A stretch of DNA of 11,144 nt from Firmicutes bacterium UBA1422 (GCA_002304835.1 DBPK01000028.1:1-11144), one strand, 5' to 3'. Numbered from the stretch's first letter, positions 1 through 8,643 are shown. A program made the numbers and translations. The notes: generated from the letters alone by a model not told the origin.

Positions 1-962
1 GAGGATTTTGCTGTGATGAGACGTTCTCCCACACCGAAAGAGTCTATGCATGCTCCCTGTCTTATTACGTCCTCTATAATGTATTCATCAAGGGAATTGG
101 ACACAACTATCTTGCATTCCGGAAGCCCCGCATCATCCAGCATTTTTCTGGCTTTTTTGGTCAGATAACTGACGTCTCCGCTGTCTATCCTCACTCCCGT
201 TTTCTGTGGTTTCATCTCTTTGAAGACCTTTATTGCAGACGGGACCCCGCTCTTGAGGACATTATATGTGTCCACCAGAAGGATGCAGTTTTCAGGATAT
301 ATCTCTGCATATTTTTTGAATGCTGTATATTCGTCCGGATACATCTGTACCCAGCTGTGAGCCATTGTGCCCAGAGCTGCGATCCCGTAATCCCTTTCGG
401 ATACTGTGCAGGCAGTCCCCATACATCCGCCTATGTATGCCGCCCTTGCTCCGTATATGGCGGCAGAAACACCATGGGCTCTTCTGGTGCCGAATTCCAT
501 AACGCCTCTTCCCTTGGCGGCACGAACTATCCTGTTGGCTTTGGTGGCTATCAGGGTCTGATGGTTTATAAGCAGAAGTATCATGGTCTCAATGAACTGA
601 GCCTGTATGACCGGACCTCTGACTGTTACTATGGGCTCTCCCGGAAAAACCGGGGTACCTTCCGGAACCGTCCATACGTCACAAATGAATTTGAAGTTTT
701 TCAGGTACTCCAGAAACTTCTCGTCAAAAATGCCTTTGCTTCTCAAAAACTCTATATCATCATCGGTAAATTTCAGATTGCTGAGATATGACGCTACCTG
801 CTCTACTCCCGCCATAATGGCAAATCCGCCCTCATCGGGCACTTCTCTGAAAAACATATCAAAGTAGGCTATATCATCTGCCATGCCTGTCTCAAAGTAT
901 CCGTTGGCCATGGTGATCTCATAGAAATCAGTCAGCATGGTCATATTAAGTTTCTCGATCAT
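1..962 (-). CDS. pncB: Nicotinate phosphoribosyltransferase, C-terminus cut by window edge
   Basis: The enzyme converts nicotinate and PRPP to nicotinate mononucleotide, with ATP use, in the cytoplasmic NAD salvage (Preiss-Handler) pathway. The frame gives 320 residues before the window edge; family members of this type usually run to about 480, so roughly a third is missing. Visible family motifs are TDFYEITMANGY (11-22), the FGTRRAHG active-site segment (157-164), GTMAHSWVQMY (198-208), DTYNVL (231-236), GVRIDSGDVSYL (256-267) and the phosphate-binding stretch SFGVGERL (308-315). The start is the ATG at 962-960, chosen because GGAGGT (976-971) sits 8 nt upstream. It overlaps the end of the upstream transporter gene by 17 bp, which suggests translational coupling and co-transcription with uvrBA. 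The identification is by recognition of the family; no residue-level oddity was seen in the visible part. Confidence 0.93.
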   Translation of the reverse strand, partial: MIEKLNMTMLTDFYEITMANGYFETGMADDIAYFDMFFREVPDEGGFAIMAGVEQVASYLSNLKFTDDDIEFLRSKGIFDEKFLEYLKNFKFICDVWTVPEGTPVFPGEPIVTVRGPVIQAQFIETMILLLINHQTLIATKANRIVRAAKGRGVMEFGTRRAHGVSAAIYGARAAYIGGCMGTACTVSERDYGIAALGTMAHSWVQMYPDEYTAFKKYAEIYPENCILLVDTYNVLKSGVPSAIKVFKEMKPQKTGVRIDSGDVSYLTKKARKMLDDAGLPECKIVVSNSLDEYIIEDVIRQGACIDSFGVGERLITAKS

Positions 963-1878
963 CGCAAAGTACCTCCAGTCTTTTTTTGTCGACTTTTGCT
1001 TTTTCTTTTATAACTAAATATCCTGCGGATATAACTATTATTCCTCCCAGCAGCTGCACACCGCCTATCATCTCACCCAGCAGTATCCAGCCGAACAAAG
1101 TCGCCGTCACCGGAAGAAAATTGGAATACACAGACATGGTCGTGGGTCCCAGAACACCAAGAGCATATACATAAACCAGAAATCCCGCTCCTGCGCTTAT
1201 AAATCCCAGGAAAAGCATACCCCCCAAAACAGGCAGGGTAATGTCTTCAGGTTTTGGCAGAGCCGAAAGCGCAAAGGGCAGTGAAAGCAGTATTGTACAA
1301 ACCAGCTGGTTGAATGTCAGTGTTATTGCCGAATATCTTTCCTTCAGCTGAGCAGTCATGAAATTATATGTATTCCATGAAAGCACTGCACCAAAACAAA
1401 ACAGATAACCGGCAAATCTTCCTTCAAACAGTATACCAATATCCGCACCTATTACCATTATTATTCCGAAAATGCATATAAATATTCCCGCCACCATGGC
1501 CAGGGTCGGATCTCTTTTGAACAGGAGTTTTTCGGTTATTATTGATGCAGCCGGCACAAAGGCCAGTATCACGGTTATCAAAGATACCGGCATATAATCC
1601 ATGGCTTCATATTCACAAAAAAAGTAGAGTATCTCTCCAAAAAGAGCACATACGAAAAAAAGCGGTATGTCTTTTTTTCTGAAAAAGCTCCTTCTGTCCA
1701 TTTTCAGTTTTATAGGCCCTATTACAAGTATTGCCAACATATATTTGAAGCATACCAGCGTCAGCGTGGCCACTGACTCCAGTGCCCATTTTGCGGCCAC
1801 ATACTCAAGACCCCATAAAAATACAAGAAGGATCATCAGAACATGGGCACGGGTTTTATCCTTTTTTGTCAGGAACAA
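946..1878 (-). CDS. EamA/DMT-superfamily membrane transporter
   Basis: This 310-residue protein is almost entirely hydrophobic segments separated by short charged loops, about ten predicted membrane helices arranged as two EamA repeats (about residues 13-145 and 155-295). Typical EamA features are the first helix with FLWGLEYVAAKWAL, the LITVILAFVPAASIITEKLLF segment ending repeat one, and the matching SVYSNFLPVTATLFGWILLGE segment in repeat two. The C-terminus is a cytosolic Lys-rich tail. Substrates in this superfamily (amino acids, metabolites, nucleotides) cannot be read from sequence. The likely start is TTG at 1878-1876 with AGGAG at 1896-1892, a somewhat long spacing; the nearby ATG at 1888 is in another frame and stops quickly, and the first in-frame ATG lies at residue 15 at the edge of the first helix. 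It lies 33 bp after uvrA and overlaps pncB by 17 bp, so a nicotinate-related substrate is conceivable but unproven. Confidence 0.88.
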   Translation of the reverse strand: MFLTKKDKTRAHVLMILLVFLWGLEYVAAKWALESVATLTLVCFKYMLAILVIGPIKLKMDRRSFFRKKDIPLFFVCALFGEILYFFCEYEAMDYMPVSLITVILAFVPAASIITEKLLFKRDPTLAMVAGIFICIFGIIMVIGADIGILFEGRFAGYLFCFGAVLSWNTYNFMTAQLKERYSAITLTFNQLVCTILLSLPFALSALPKPEDITLPVLGGMLFLGFISAGAGFLVYVYALGVLGPTTMSVYSNFLPVTATLFGWILLGEMIGGVQLLGGIIVISAGYLVIKEKAKVDKKRLEVLCDDRET

Positions 1879-1911
1879 AATTTCACCATCTCTCCTAATG
1901 CTGTGTTTTTT

Positions 1912-4776
1912 TTATTTTATCATTTTTTTGAGATATTGTCCCGTATAAGAATTTTTGATTTGAGCAATTTCTTCGGGTGTTCCCTCTGCGATTATCTCCC
2001 CGCCCTTGAACCCTCCGTCGGGTCCCAGATCTATTATGTGATCTGCTCTTTTTACAACATCAAGATTATGCTCTATGACCACAACGGTGTTGCCGCCGTC
2101 TGTCAGTCTGTCCAGAACACTTAGCAGTTTGTCCACATCGGCAAAATGAAGGCCGGTGGTGGGCTCATCAAGGATATAAAGGGTCTTGCCCGTGCTTCTT
2201 TTTGAAAGTTCTGATGCCAGTTTTATCCTCTGGGCCTCGCCTCCGGAAAGCTGTGTGGACGGCTGCCCCAGTTTTATATATCCAAGGCCCACCTGCTCCA
2301 GAGTTTCAAGCTGTCTTTTTATGGCGGGGAGATTTTTAAAAAACTCCAATGCCTCTGAAACATTCATGTCCAGGACCTGGTATATGTTTTTGCCCTTGTA
2401 TTTGACTTCCAGGGTCTCCCGGTTATATCTCCTGCCTTTGCATACTTCACAGGGCACATAAACATCCGGCAGGAAATGCATCTCTATTTTTATTATGCCG
2501 TCACCGCTGCATGCTTCACATCTTCCTCCTTTAACGTTGAAACTGAACCTGCCCTTTTGATATCCCCTTATTTTTGATTCGGGCAGCTGGGCGAAAAGGT
2601 CTCTGATATGTGTGAATACTCCCGTATATGTGGCAGGATTGGATCTGGGGGTCCTGCCTATGGGTGACTGGTTTATATCTATGACTTTATCGATATTTTC
2701 TGTCCCCTTTATATCTTCATGTATGCCCGCTTTCATCTTGGAACGGTTGATCTTGACAGAAAGGCCTTTATATAGTATTTCGTTGATAAGGCTGCTTTTG
2801 CCGGAACCCGACACACCGGTGACACAAACGAATTTGCCAAGGGGTACCTTTACATCTATGCCCTTGAGATTATTTTCACCGGCTCCTTTTATTTCTATAA
2901 AAAGTCCGCTGCCTTCCCTGCGTTTTTTTGGCACATCTATTTTTTTGTCTCCTTTTAGATACTGTCCGGTAATGGATCTTCTGCATTTCTTTATCTCTTC
3001 GACTGTTCCCTGGGCCACCAGCTCTCCGCCGTGTATGCCCGCCCCCGGGCCTATATCTATAATATGATCTGCCGCATACATGGTTTCTTCATCATGTTCA
3101 ACAACGATAAGGGTGTTGCCGATATCTGTAAGACTCCTTAGAGTTGCCAGCAATTTTGCATTGTCTTTTTGGTGAAGGCCTATACTGGGCTCATCCAGTA
3201 TGTAAAGGACTCCCACAAGGCTGGAACCTATTTGAGTGGCCAGTCTGATCCTTTGGGATTCTCCTCCGGAAAGGGAGCCTGCTGCCCTGGACAAAGTAAG
3301 ATAATCCAGCCCCACATCCCCCAGAAATCCCAGTCTTGCATTTATCTCCTTCAATATCTGTTTTGCGATCATTTCTTCTTTTGTTGAAAGCTCAAGTCCA
3401 CTTATGAAATCTATTGACTCCCTTATGGACATATCGGAAAGTTCGGCGATATTTTTTCCTCCAACTGTAACAGCCAGGACTTCAGGTCTAAGGCGTTTTC
3501 CCTTACATTCTTCACATGGAGTTATGCTCATATATTTTGTCATCTTTTCTTTTATGTAATCCGAGTTCGTTTCCATATAACGTCTTTCCAGGTTCTTCAG
3601 TACTCCCTCAAAGGGATGGTTCCTGTGGGATCTCGAACCGGTATTCCTGCTCTCATAATAATATGAAAGTTTCCTCTCTCCTGTGCCGTAAAGCAGTTCA
3701 TCCCTGAAATTTGCGGGCAGATCTTTGTATGGAGTATCAAGATCCGTGCCGTGTTCCCGGGCCAGTGCTTCTATCATCTGTCTGTAAAATCCCGAGAATT
3801 CCATTGATGCGAAAATATTGCCCAGACAGCCCCGGGTTATGCTTTTGTTTTGATCTTCAATAATCAGATCCGGATCTATCCTCTGAATGAACCCCAGCCC
3901 TTTGCAGGCGGGACATGCCCCGAAGGGATTATTGAATGAGAACATCCTTGGCTCCAGTTCCGGTATGCTTACCCCGTGTTCCGGACATGCCAGCTCTGTG
4001 CTGAAGACTTTTTCTGTTTCTCCCGGCTTTGTTTTAGCTTCTTTGCTTTCTGTTTTTTGAGAAACCAGCACGACCACAAGTCCGTTGCCGTTGGATATGG
4101 CTGTTTCACAGGCTTCCGCCATCCTGCCCTCTGCACCTTCCTTTACTATTATGCGATCCACAACTATTTCAACCGTATGTTTATGGGTTTTTTCGAGTTT
4201 TATTTCGTCCTCGTCAAGGCGAATGATCTCACCATTTATCCTTACTCTTGTAAAACCTTCTTTTCTTATTCGTTCTATCACCTTTTCATGGGTGCCTTTG
4301 CGCTGAGCGATTACCGGAGCCAGTATGGTAAGTCCGGATCCCTCCCCGAGACCCATCAGACTGTCCACTATCTGGTCCACAGTCTGGCTGCTTATCTCCT
4401 TGCCGCATACGGGGCAATGGGGTATCCCTATCCTTGCATACATGAGCCTCAGATAGTCATATACCTCTGTTACTGTTCCCACTGTGGACCGGGGATTCTT
4501 GCTGGTAGTTTTCTGGTCTATGGATATGGCCGGTGAAAGTCCTTCAATGAGTTCCACATCGGGTTTTTCCATCTGTCCCAAAAACTGGCGCGCGTAGGAT
4601 GAAAGGCTTTCCACATATCGTCTCTGTCCTTCCGCATATATGGTATCAAAAGCCAGGGATGATTTCCCGCTGCCGGAAAGACCCGTCAGCACCACCATTT
4701 TGTCTCTTGGTATGGTCACATCTATGCTTTTCAGATTGTTCTCCGATGCACCTTTTACATAAAGATCCTTTGTCAT
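1912..4776 (-). CDS. uvrA: UvrABC excinuclease subunit A
   Basis: UvrA is the damage-sensing ABC ATPase of nucleotide excision repair; as a dimer it loads UvrB on distorted DNA. The 954-residue length is normal. Both ATPase modules are complete: Walker A GLSGSGKSS (32-40) and GVSGSGKSS (654-662), signatures LSGGESQRIRLA (502-513) and LSGGEAQRIKLA (843-854), and Walker B LYILDEP (524-530 and 866-872). Zinc-ligand pairs are visible at C121/C124 with C421/C424, at C264/H267 with C288/C291, and at C753/C756 with C776/C779. The second module is unusual in using C-x-x-H for its first half, where the classical form is C-x-x-C. A charged linker (about 241-258) precedes it. The ATG overlaps the uvrB stop codon as TAATG with only a weak AGG upstream, which implies translational coupling to uvrB. 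The gene is probably SOS-controlled through the promoter upstream of uvrB. Confidence 0.98.
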   Translation of the reverse strand: MTKDLYVKGASENNLKSIDVTIPRDKMVVLTGLSGSGKSSLAFDTIYAEGQRRYVESLSSYARQFLGQMEKPDVELIEGLSPAISIDQKTTSKNPRSTVGTVTEVYDYLRLMYARIGIPHCPVCGKEISSQTVDQIVDSLMGLGEGSGLTILAPVIAQRKGTHEKVIERIRKEGFTRVRINGEIIRLDEDEIKLEKTHKHTVEIVVDRIIVKEGAEGRMAEACETAISNGNGLVVVLVSQKTESKEAKTKPGETEKVFSTELACPEHGVSIPELEPRMFSFNNPFGACPACKGLGFIQRIDPDLIIEDQNKSITRGCLGNIFASMEFSGFYRQMIEALAREHGTDLDTPYKDLPANFRDELLYGTGERKLSYYYESRNTGSRSHRNHPFEGVLKNLERRYMETNSDYIKEKMTKYMSITPCEECKGKRLRPEVLAVTVGGKNIAELSDMSIRESIDFISGLELSTKEEMIAKQILKEINARLGFLGDVGLDYLTLSRAAGSLSGGESQRIRLATQIGSSLVGVLYILDEPSIGLHQKDNAKLLATLRSLTDIGNTLIVVEHDEETMYAADHIIDIGPGAGIHGGELVAQGTVEEIKKCRRSITGQYLKGDKKIDVPKKRREGSGLFIEIKGAGENNLKGIDVKVPLGKFVCVTGVSGSGKSSLINEILYKGLSVKINRSKMKAGIHEDIKGTENIDKVIDINQSPIGRTPRSNPATYTGVFTHIRDLFAQLPESKIRGYQKGRFSFNVKGGRCEACSGDGIIKIEMHFLPDVYVPCEVCKGRRYNRETLEVKYKGKNIYQVLDMNVSEALEFFKNLPAIKRQLETLEQVGLGYIKLGQPSTQLSGGEAQRIKLASELSKRSTGKTLYILDEPTTGLHFADVDKLLSVLDRLTDGGNTVVVIEHNLDVVKRADHIIDLGPDGGFKGGEIIAEGTPEEIAQIKNSYTGQYLKKMIK

Positions 4777-6746
4777 TATAACCTCGTCTTGTATTCAAAA
4801 AGTTCGTCTCTCAGTTTTGCGGCTCTTTCGAACTGCAGGTCTGAAGCTGCCTGTTTCATTTCTTTTTCCAATATTTTAACATATTCCTTCAGTTCTTTTT
4901 TTGTGAGTTCTACCGGGGATCTGCCTTTGTATCCAATGTCTTCTCCCTGCTTAGTGGCCTCAATGACCGCCCTTACTGCCTTTTCTATGGTTTTTGGAGT
5001 TATTCCGTGAGCCCTGTTGTATTCTTCCTGTACCGTTCTTCTTCTGTCCGTTTCTTCCAGGGCCTTTTTCATGGCGGGGCTTATACGATCCGCATACATT
5101 ATGACCCTTCCGTCAACATTTCTTGCTGCTCTGCCTATGGTCTGTATAAGAGAGGTTTCCGTTCTGAGAAAACCTTCTCGGTCCGCATCCAGTATGGCCA
5201 CCAGCTTTACCTCCGGCAGATCAAGTCCTTCCCTTAGAAGATTGATCCCCACAAGTACATCGAACCGGCCTTTTCTGAGATCTCTTATTATTTCCAGTCT
5301 CTCAAGAGTTTCGACCTCGGAATGAAGATATCTTACCCTTATCCCGCTGCCGGAAAAATATTCCGTGAGATTCTCCGCCATTTTTTTGGTAAGGGTGGTG
5401 ACCAGTACCCTTCCTCCTTCTTCCGTTACCCTGTTTATTTCTCCGGTAAGATGATCTATTTGCCCTTCCGAAGGTACGATTTCAACAGGAGGATCAAGAA
5501 GACCTGTAGGCCTTATGAGCTGTTCAGCGGATATGCCCCCGCTTTGCTCTCTTTCGTATTCTGCCGGGGTGGCGCTGAAATATACCAGTTGATTGGATAT
5601 TTCGTCAAATTCTTTAAATTTAAGCGGTCTGTTATCCAGTGCCGAGGGCAACCTGAAACCGAAGTCAACCAGGGACTCTTTCCTTGAGCGGTCTCCCGCA
5701 TACATGGCCCTTAACTGGGGCATCATAACATGGGATTCATCTATAAGTATCAGGAAGTCATCGGGGAAATAGTCTATAAGAGTATATGGTCTGCTGCCTG
5801 CCGGCAATCCGCTCAAATGGCGGGAATAGTTTTCTATACCTTTGCATCTGCCGATCTCTTTGAGCATTTCCAGATCATATCTTGTACGTTGCTCTATCCT
5901 CTGGGCTTCGATGAGCTTTCCCCTGTCTTTGAACCAGATCACTCTTTCTTCAAGTTCTTTTTCAATGGATATAACCGCTTCTTTTATGTTCTCTTCTGTT
6001 GTAACATAATGGGAAGCCGGGAAAACCGATATATGGTTCCTCTCTCCCGTTATTTCTCCCGTAACAGGATTTATCTGTCTTATGTTTTCTATTTCATCTC
6101 CGAAAAGTGCCACCCGGACAGCGCTCTCTGCGCCTGCGGGATAAATGTCAATGGTGTCTCCTCTTACACGGAAAGTCCCTCTCTCAAAAGCCATGTCGTT
6201 TCTATCATACTGGATATCCACCAGCTTTCTTAATATATCCGTTCTGCTTTTTTCCATTCCCGTTCTTAGTGAAAGCATCTGGTTTTCATAATCCACAGGG
6301 CTTCCAAGTCCGTATATACACGAAACACTGGCTACTATTATTACATCTCTCCGCTCAGCCAGTGCTGCCGTGGCAGAATGCCTCAGCTTTTCTATTTCTT
6401 CATTTATATCAGAATCCTTTTCTATATATGTGTCAGTGGATGCCACATAGGCCTCCGGCTGATAATAATCATAGTATGATACAAAATACTCAACCGCATT
6501 CTCCGGGAAAAACTCTTTGAACTCGCCGTGAAGCTGAGCCGCCAGTGTCTTGTTGTGGGATATGACCAGCGTCGGGCGCTGAACTTTTTCGATAAGATTG
6601 GCCATTGTAAAGGTCTTGCCCGATCCTGTGACTCCCATCAGGGTCTGATGTTTTTTGCCGTCAAAAATACCCCGGGCCAGTTTGTTTACGGCCTCGGGCT
6701 GATCTCCTGTCATTTTGAAATCAGATACAACTTTGAAATCCGACAT
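4776..6746 (-). CDS. uvrB: UvrABC excinuclease subunit B
   Basis: UvrB is the helicase-like damage-verification subunit that receives DNA from UvrA and recruits UvrC for incision. At 656 residues it is full length. Motifs in order: Walker A GVTGSGKT (38-45), the damage-probing beta-hairpin YYDYYQPEAYV (91-101), the UvrA-contacting domain 2 following it, the Walker B-type DESH (336-339), motif III SATP (391-394), motifs V and VI (GINLLREGLDLPE at 500-512; QTIGRAAR at 535-542), and a C-terminal UVR helix pair (about 620-655) that contacts UvrC. The ATG at 6746 has AGGAA at 6760-6756, 9 nt upstream. It is the first gene of the apparent operon uvrB-uvrA-transporter-pncB and is joined to uvrA by a one-base overlap. 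A LexA-like box lies about 70 bp upstream and overlaps the -35 hexamer. Confidence 0.98.
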   Translation of the reverse strand: MSDFKVVSDFKMTGDQPEAVNKLARGIFDGKKHQTLMGVTGSGKTFTMANLIEKVQRPTLVISHNKTLAAQLHGEFKEFFPENAVEYFVSYYDYYQPEAYVASTDTYIEKDSDINEEIEKLRHSATAALAERRDVIIVASVSCIYGLGSPVDYENQMLSLRTGMEKSRTDILRKLVDIQYDRNDMAFERGTFRVRGDTIDIYPAGAESAVRVALFGDEIENIRQINPVTGEITGERNHISVFPASHYVTTEENIKEAVISIEKELEERVIWFKDRGKLIEAQRIEQRTRYDLEMLKEIGRCKGIENYSRHLSGLPAGSRPYTLIDYFPDDFLILIDESHVMMPQLRAMYAGDRSRKESLVDFGFRLPSALDNRPLKFKEFDEISNQLVYFSATPAEYEREQSGGISAEQLIRPTGLLDPPVEIVPSEGQIDHLTGEINRVTEEGGRVLVTTLTKKMAENLTEYFSGSGIRVRYLHSEVETLERLEIIRDLRKGRFDVLVGINLLREGLDLPEVKLVAILDADREGFLRTETSLIQTIGRAARNVDGRVIMYADRISPAMKKALEETDRRRTVQEEYNRAHGITPKTIEKAVRAVIEATKQGEDIGYKGRSPVELTKKELKEYVKILEKEMKQAASDLQFERAAKLRDELFEYKTRL

Positions 6747-6788
6747 TTATATGAGTTCCTTTTTTTCTTTTCAGAATTTACAGCGCTT

Positions 6789-6817
6789 ATTATAACACAT
6801 TGAACGGTCCATTGCAA
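6789..6817 (-). promoter_or_regulatory. Promoter of the uvrBA operon
   Basis: Read on the minus strand, TTGCAA (6817-6812) is followed by a 17-bp spacer and a perfect TATAAT (6794-6789) with an upstream TG forming an extended -10 (TGT-TATAAT). Transcription would start near 6782, leaving a leader of about 36 nt before the uvrB ATG. This is a prediction from consensus match only. Confidence 0.7.
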
Positions 6818-6828
6818 ACAGATGTTCG
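6815..6828 (-). promoter_or_regulatory. LexA/DinR (SOS) box upstream of uvrB
   Basis: On the minus strand the sequence is CGAACATCTGTTTG. It matches the Gram-positive SOS consensus CGAAC-N4-GTTYG/C closely, with an intact left half (CGAAC) and a right half GTTT in place of GTTC. It overlaps the last three positions of the predicted uvrB -35 hexamer, so a bound LexA would block RNA polymerase. uvrBA is a classic SOS target in Bacillota, which supports the assignment; binding itself is inferred. Confidence 0.72.
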
Positions 6829-6881
6829 GTTTTTTCTTCGTGTTTTTTTGTATTATGTAGAGTATATTTAATATAACTTTA

Positions 6882-6911
6882 TTGCTATATATCGCTTTAT
6901 TATGATATAAT
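6882..6911 (+). promoter_or_regulatory. Promoter of the citrate synthase gene
   Basis: TTGCTA (6882-6887), an 18-bp spacer and a perfect TATAAT (6906-6911) preceded by TGA, which makes an extended -10. The start of transcription would be near 6918, giving a leader of about 35 nt that contains the AGGAGG ribosome binding site (6940-6945). It diverges from the uvrB promoter; the two -10 elements are about 110 bp apart. No operator was recognised for this promoter. Confidence 0.65.
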
Positions 6912-6952
6912 GCTACCATTGCACAGGAAACCGGAAGTTAGGAGGGGAAGAT

Positions 6953-8569
6953 ATGTTGAACTTTGGAAGAAAAATAACAGCCGGCAAAAAAACGGCTTCG
7001 GGTATCCCAAAATCTTATTTAGAAAAAATGTCAAAAGAATTAGCGGTCAAAAATGAGATCGCCGCTGATTTATACACTAAATACAACGTTAAGCGAGGAT
7101 TAAGGAATGCCAACGGTACCGGCGTAATAGTCGGTCTTACCAAAATAAGCGAAGTTGTCGGATACCGTATCGATGAAGAAAAGAACAAAGTACCTTTGGA
7201 AGGCAAACTGTATTACAGAGGGTATGATATAGAAGACCTGGTGGCAAACTGTCTTGATGAAAAAAGGTTTGGTTTTGAAGAAGTAACTTATTTGCTTCTT
7301 TTTGGTCAGTTGCCCACTAAGAAAGAACTGTCTGAATTCACAAGTTTGCTTTCAGAAAAACGCGAACTGCCCCAGGGTTTCGCCCGGGATATGATACTTA
7401 ATACGCCTTCCAGAAGTATAATGAATAAACTGGCCAGAAGCGTACTGGCTCTTTACTGTTATGATGAGAACCCGGATGATACTTCTGTAATGAATGTTTT
7501 GAGACAATCCATAGATCTTATGGGTTATTTCCCGACTCTGATATCATATGCCTATCAGGCAAAGGCCTCTTTCTTTGACAAAGCCAGTCTTCATCTGCAT
7601 AATCCTCTGCCGGAACTTTCAACAGCAGAAAATATCCTGCGTATGATAAGGCCCATGGGAGAGTATACAGAACTGGAAGCCAAAACACTGGACCTTTCTC
7701 TCATGCTCCATGCCGAGCATGGAGGAGGAAACAATTCATCTTTCACCACACACCTTGTTTCTTCTTCCGGTACCGATACCTATGCCGCCATTTCCGCCGC
7801 CATAGGTTCTCTAAAAGGGCCCAGACACGGCGGTGCCAACATAGCCGTAATAAACATGATCGATGACCTTAAGAAGCACGTCAAGGATATCACAAACAAA
7901 AAAGACGTGGATGCATATCTTCTAAGAGTTCTCCACGGACAGGCCAATGACGGAAGCGGTCTTATCTACGGTATGGGCCATGCAATATACACACTTTCCG
8001 ACCCAAGGGCTGTACTGCTAAAAAAGATGGCAAAGGAACTGGCTACAAACAAAGGGATACTTGATGAGTTTGAACTTTTTGAGCACATAGAAGCTACTGC
8101 TCCAAAGCTTTTTGCAGAAGTGACGGGAAATGAAAAAGCCATCTCGGCCAATGTGGATCTATATTCGGGCTTTGTTTACAATGCCCTTGATATACCCCTT
8201 GATATAGCCACACCTCTTTTTGCCACAGCCAGACTTTCCGGCTGGTCTGCCCACAGAATGGAAGAACTGATAGCCGGTAAGCGTCTTATGCGTCCAGCTT
8301 ACGTCAATGTGGAAGGACATAAGAGTTATATCCCGATTTTAGAAAGGAAGGATGCAAAGGAAGTCAAAAAAGAGGCACGCAAGGAGATCCGTAAGGAAGC
8401 AAAAGAAGGCAAAGAAAAAGCCAGAGAAGAAAAAATCAGGGAGGAAATGGCAAGAGACAAGGAACGCAAAGAAAATGCTGCAAAAAACGAAGAACAAAGC
8501 AAAAAATCAGAACACGAAAAAAAAGAAAACCTCCTGGCAAAAAAACTACGTAGCAGATTTCTCCGCTGA
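6953..8569 (+). CDS. gltA: Citrate synthase with charged C-terminal tail
   Basis: It condenses oxaloacetate and acetyl-CoA to citrate, the entry to the TCA cycle or, in fermenters, to glutamate synthesis. The core (about 40-464) is clostridial-type. Catalytic residues are kept: the oxaloacetate-binding H256 in HAEHGGGN, H292 in GPRHGG, H343 in GMGHAIY and D402 in NVDLYSG, plus the ATPLFATARLSGWSAHRMEE C-terminal signature (419-438). Related enzymes are usually about 450 residues; this one has 538. There is a basic extension of about 20 residues at the N-terminus and a tail from about 465 to 538 made mostly of Lys, Glu, Arg and Ala, probably one long charged helix, ending in the basic LLAKKLRSRFLR. 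The ATG at 6953 has AGGAGG 7 nt upstream; the next in-frame ATG (M26) has no such site. The gene is single, between its own promoter and a strong hairpin. The gene symbol is the general one for this family. Confidence 0.95.
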   Translation: MLNFGRKITAGKKTASGIPKSYLEKMSKELAVKNEIAADLYTKYNVKRGLRNANGTGVIVGLTKISEVVGYRIDEEKNKVPLEGKLYYRGYDIEDLVANCLDEKRFGFEEVTYLLLFGQLPTKKELSEFTSLLSEKRELPQGFARDMILNTPSRSIMNKLARSVLALYCYDENPDDTSVMNVLRQSIDLMGYFPTLISYAYQAKASFFDKASLHLHNPLPELSTAENILRMIRPMGEYTELEAKTLDLSLMLHAEHGGGNNSSFTTHLVSSSGTDTYAAISAAIGSLKGPRHGGANIAVINMIDDLKKHVKDITNKKDVDAYLLRVLHGQANDGSGLIYGMGHAIYTLSDPRAVLLKKMAKELATNKGILDEFELFEHIEATAPKLFAEVTGNEKAISANVDLYSGFVYNALDIPLDIATPLFATARLSGWSAHRMEELIAGKRLMRPAYVNVEGHKSYIPILERKDAKEVKKEARKEIRKEAKEGKEKAREEKIREEMARDKERKENAAKNEEQSKKSEHEKKENLLAKKLRSRFLR

Positions 8570-8594
8570 TAATATTATAAATCTTCATATAATA

Positions 8595-8624
8595 AAAACG
8601 GACACATGCTTATGTGTCCGTTTT
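8595..8624. terminator. Bidirectional intrinsic terminator
   Basis: A 13-bp perfect stem (AAAACGGACACAT paired with ATGTGTCCGTTTT) with a four-base GCTT loop. It follows the citrate synthase stop by 25 bases on the plus strand, ending in a T-run. On the minus strand it lies 19 bases past the stop of the TudS-like gene and is followed by TTTTTATT. The position between convergent genes and the U-tracts on both strands suggest it ends both transcripts. Confidence 0.88.
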
Positions 8625-8643
8625 GTTTGAACTGAATATTTTT

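Noticed and set aside
357..791. 144-codon open frame on the plus strand opposite pncB
   Set aside because: It is antisense to a well-conserved stretch of nicotinate phosphoribosyltransferase and has no independent support.
3976..4536. 186-codon open frame on the plus strand inside uvrA
   Set aside because: It is an antisense shadow of uvrA with an odd Cys/Tyr/Phe-rich composition and no ribosome binding site or known motif.
6796..6813. Second LexA site near TGAACGG
   Set aside because: Only one GAAC/GTTC half-site is present; the partner half at the required spacing is absent.
6710..6919. 69-codon minus-strand frame covering the uvrB promoter and start
   Set aside because: It overlaps the uvrB start in another frame and the predicted promoter and LexA box. 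Its Lys/Ile/Asn-rich composition reflects AT-rich intergenic DNA.
8352..8630. 92-codon plus-strand frame in the citrate synthase tail
   Set aside because: It is a +1 or +2 shadow of the A-rich Lys/Glu tail. The citrate synthase frame is continuous to its own stop.
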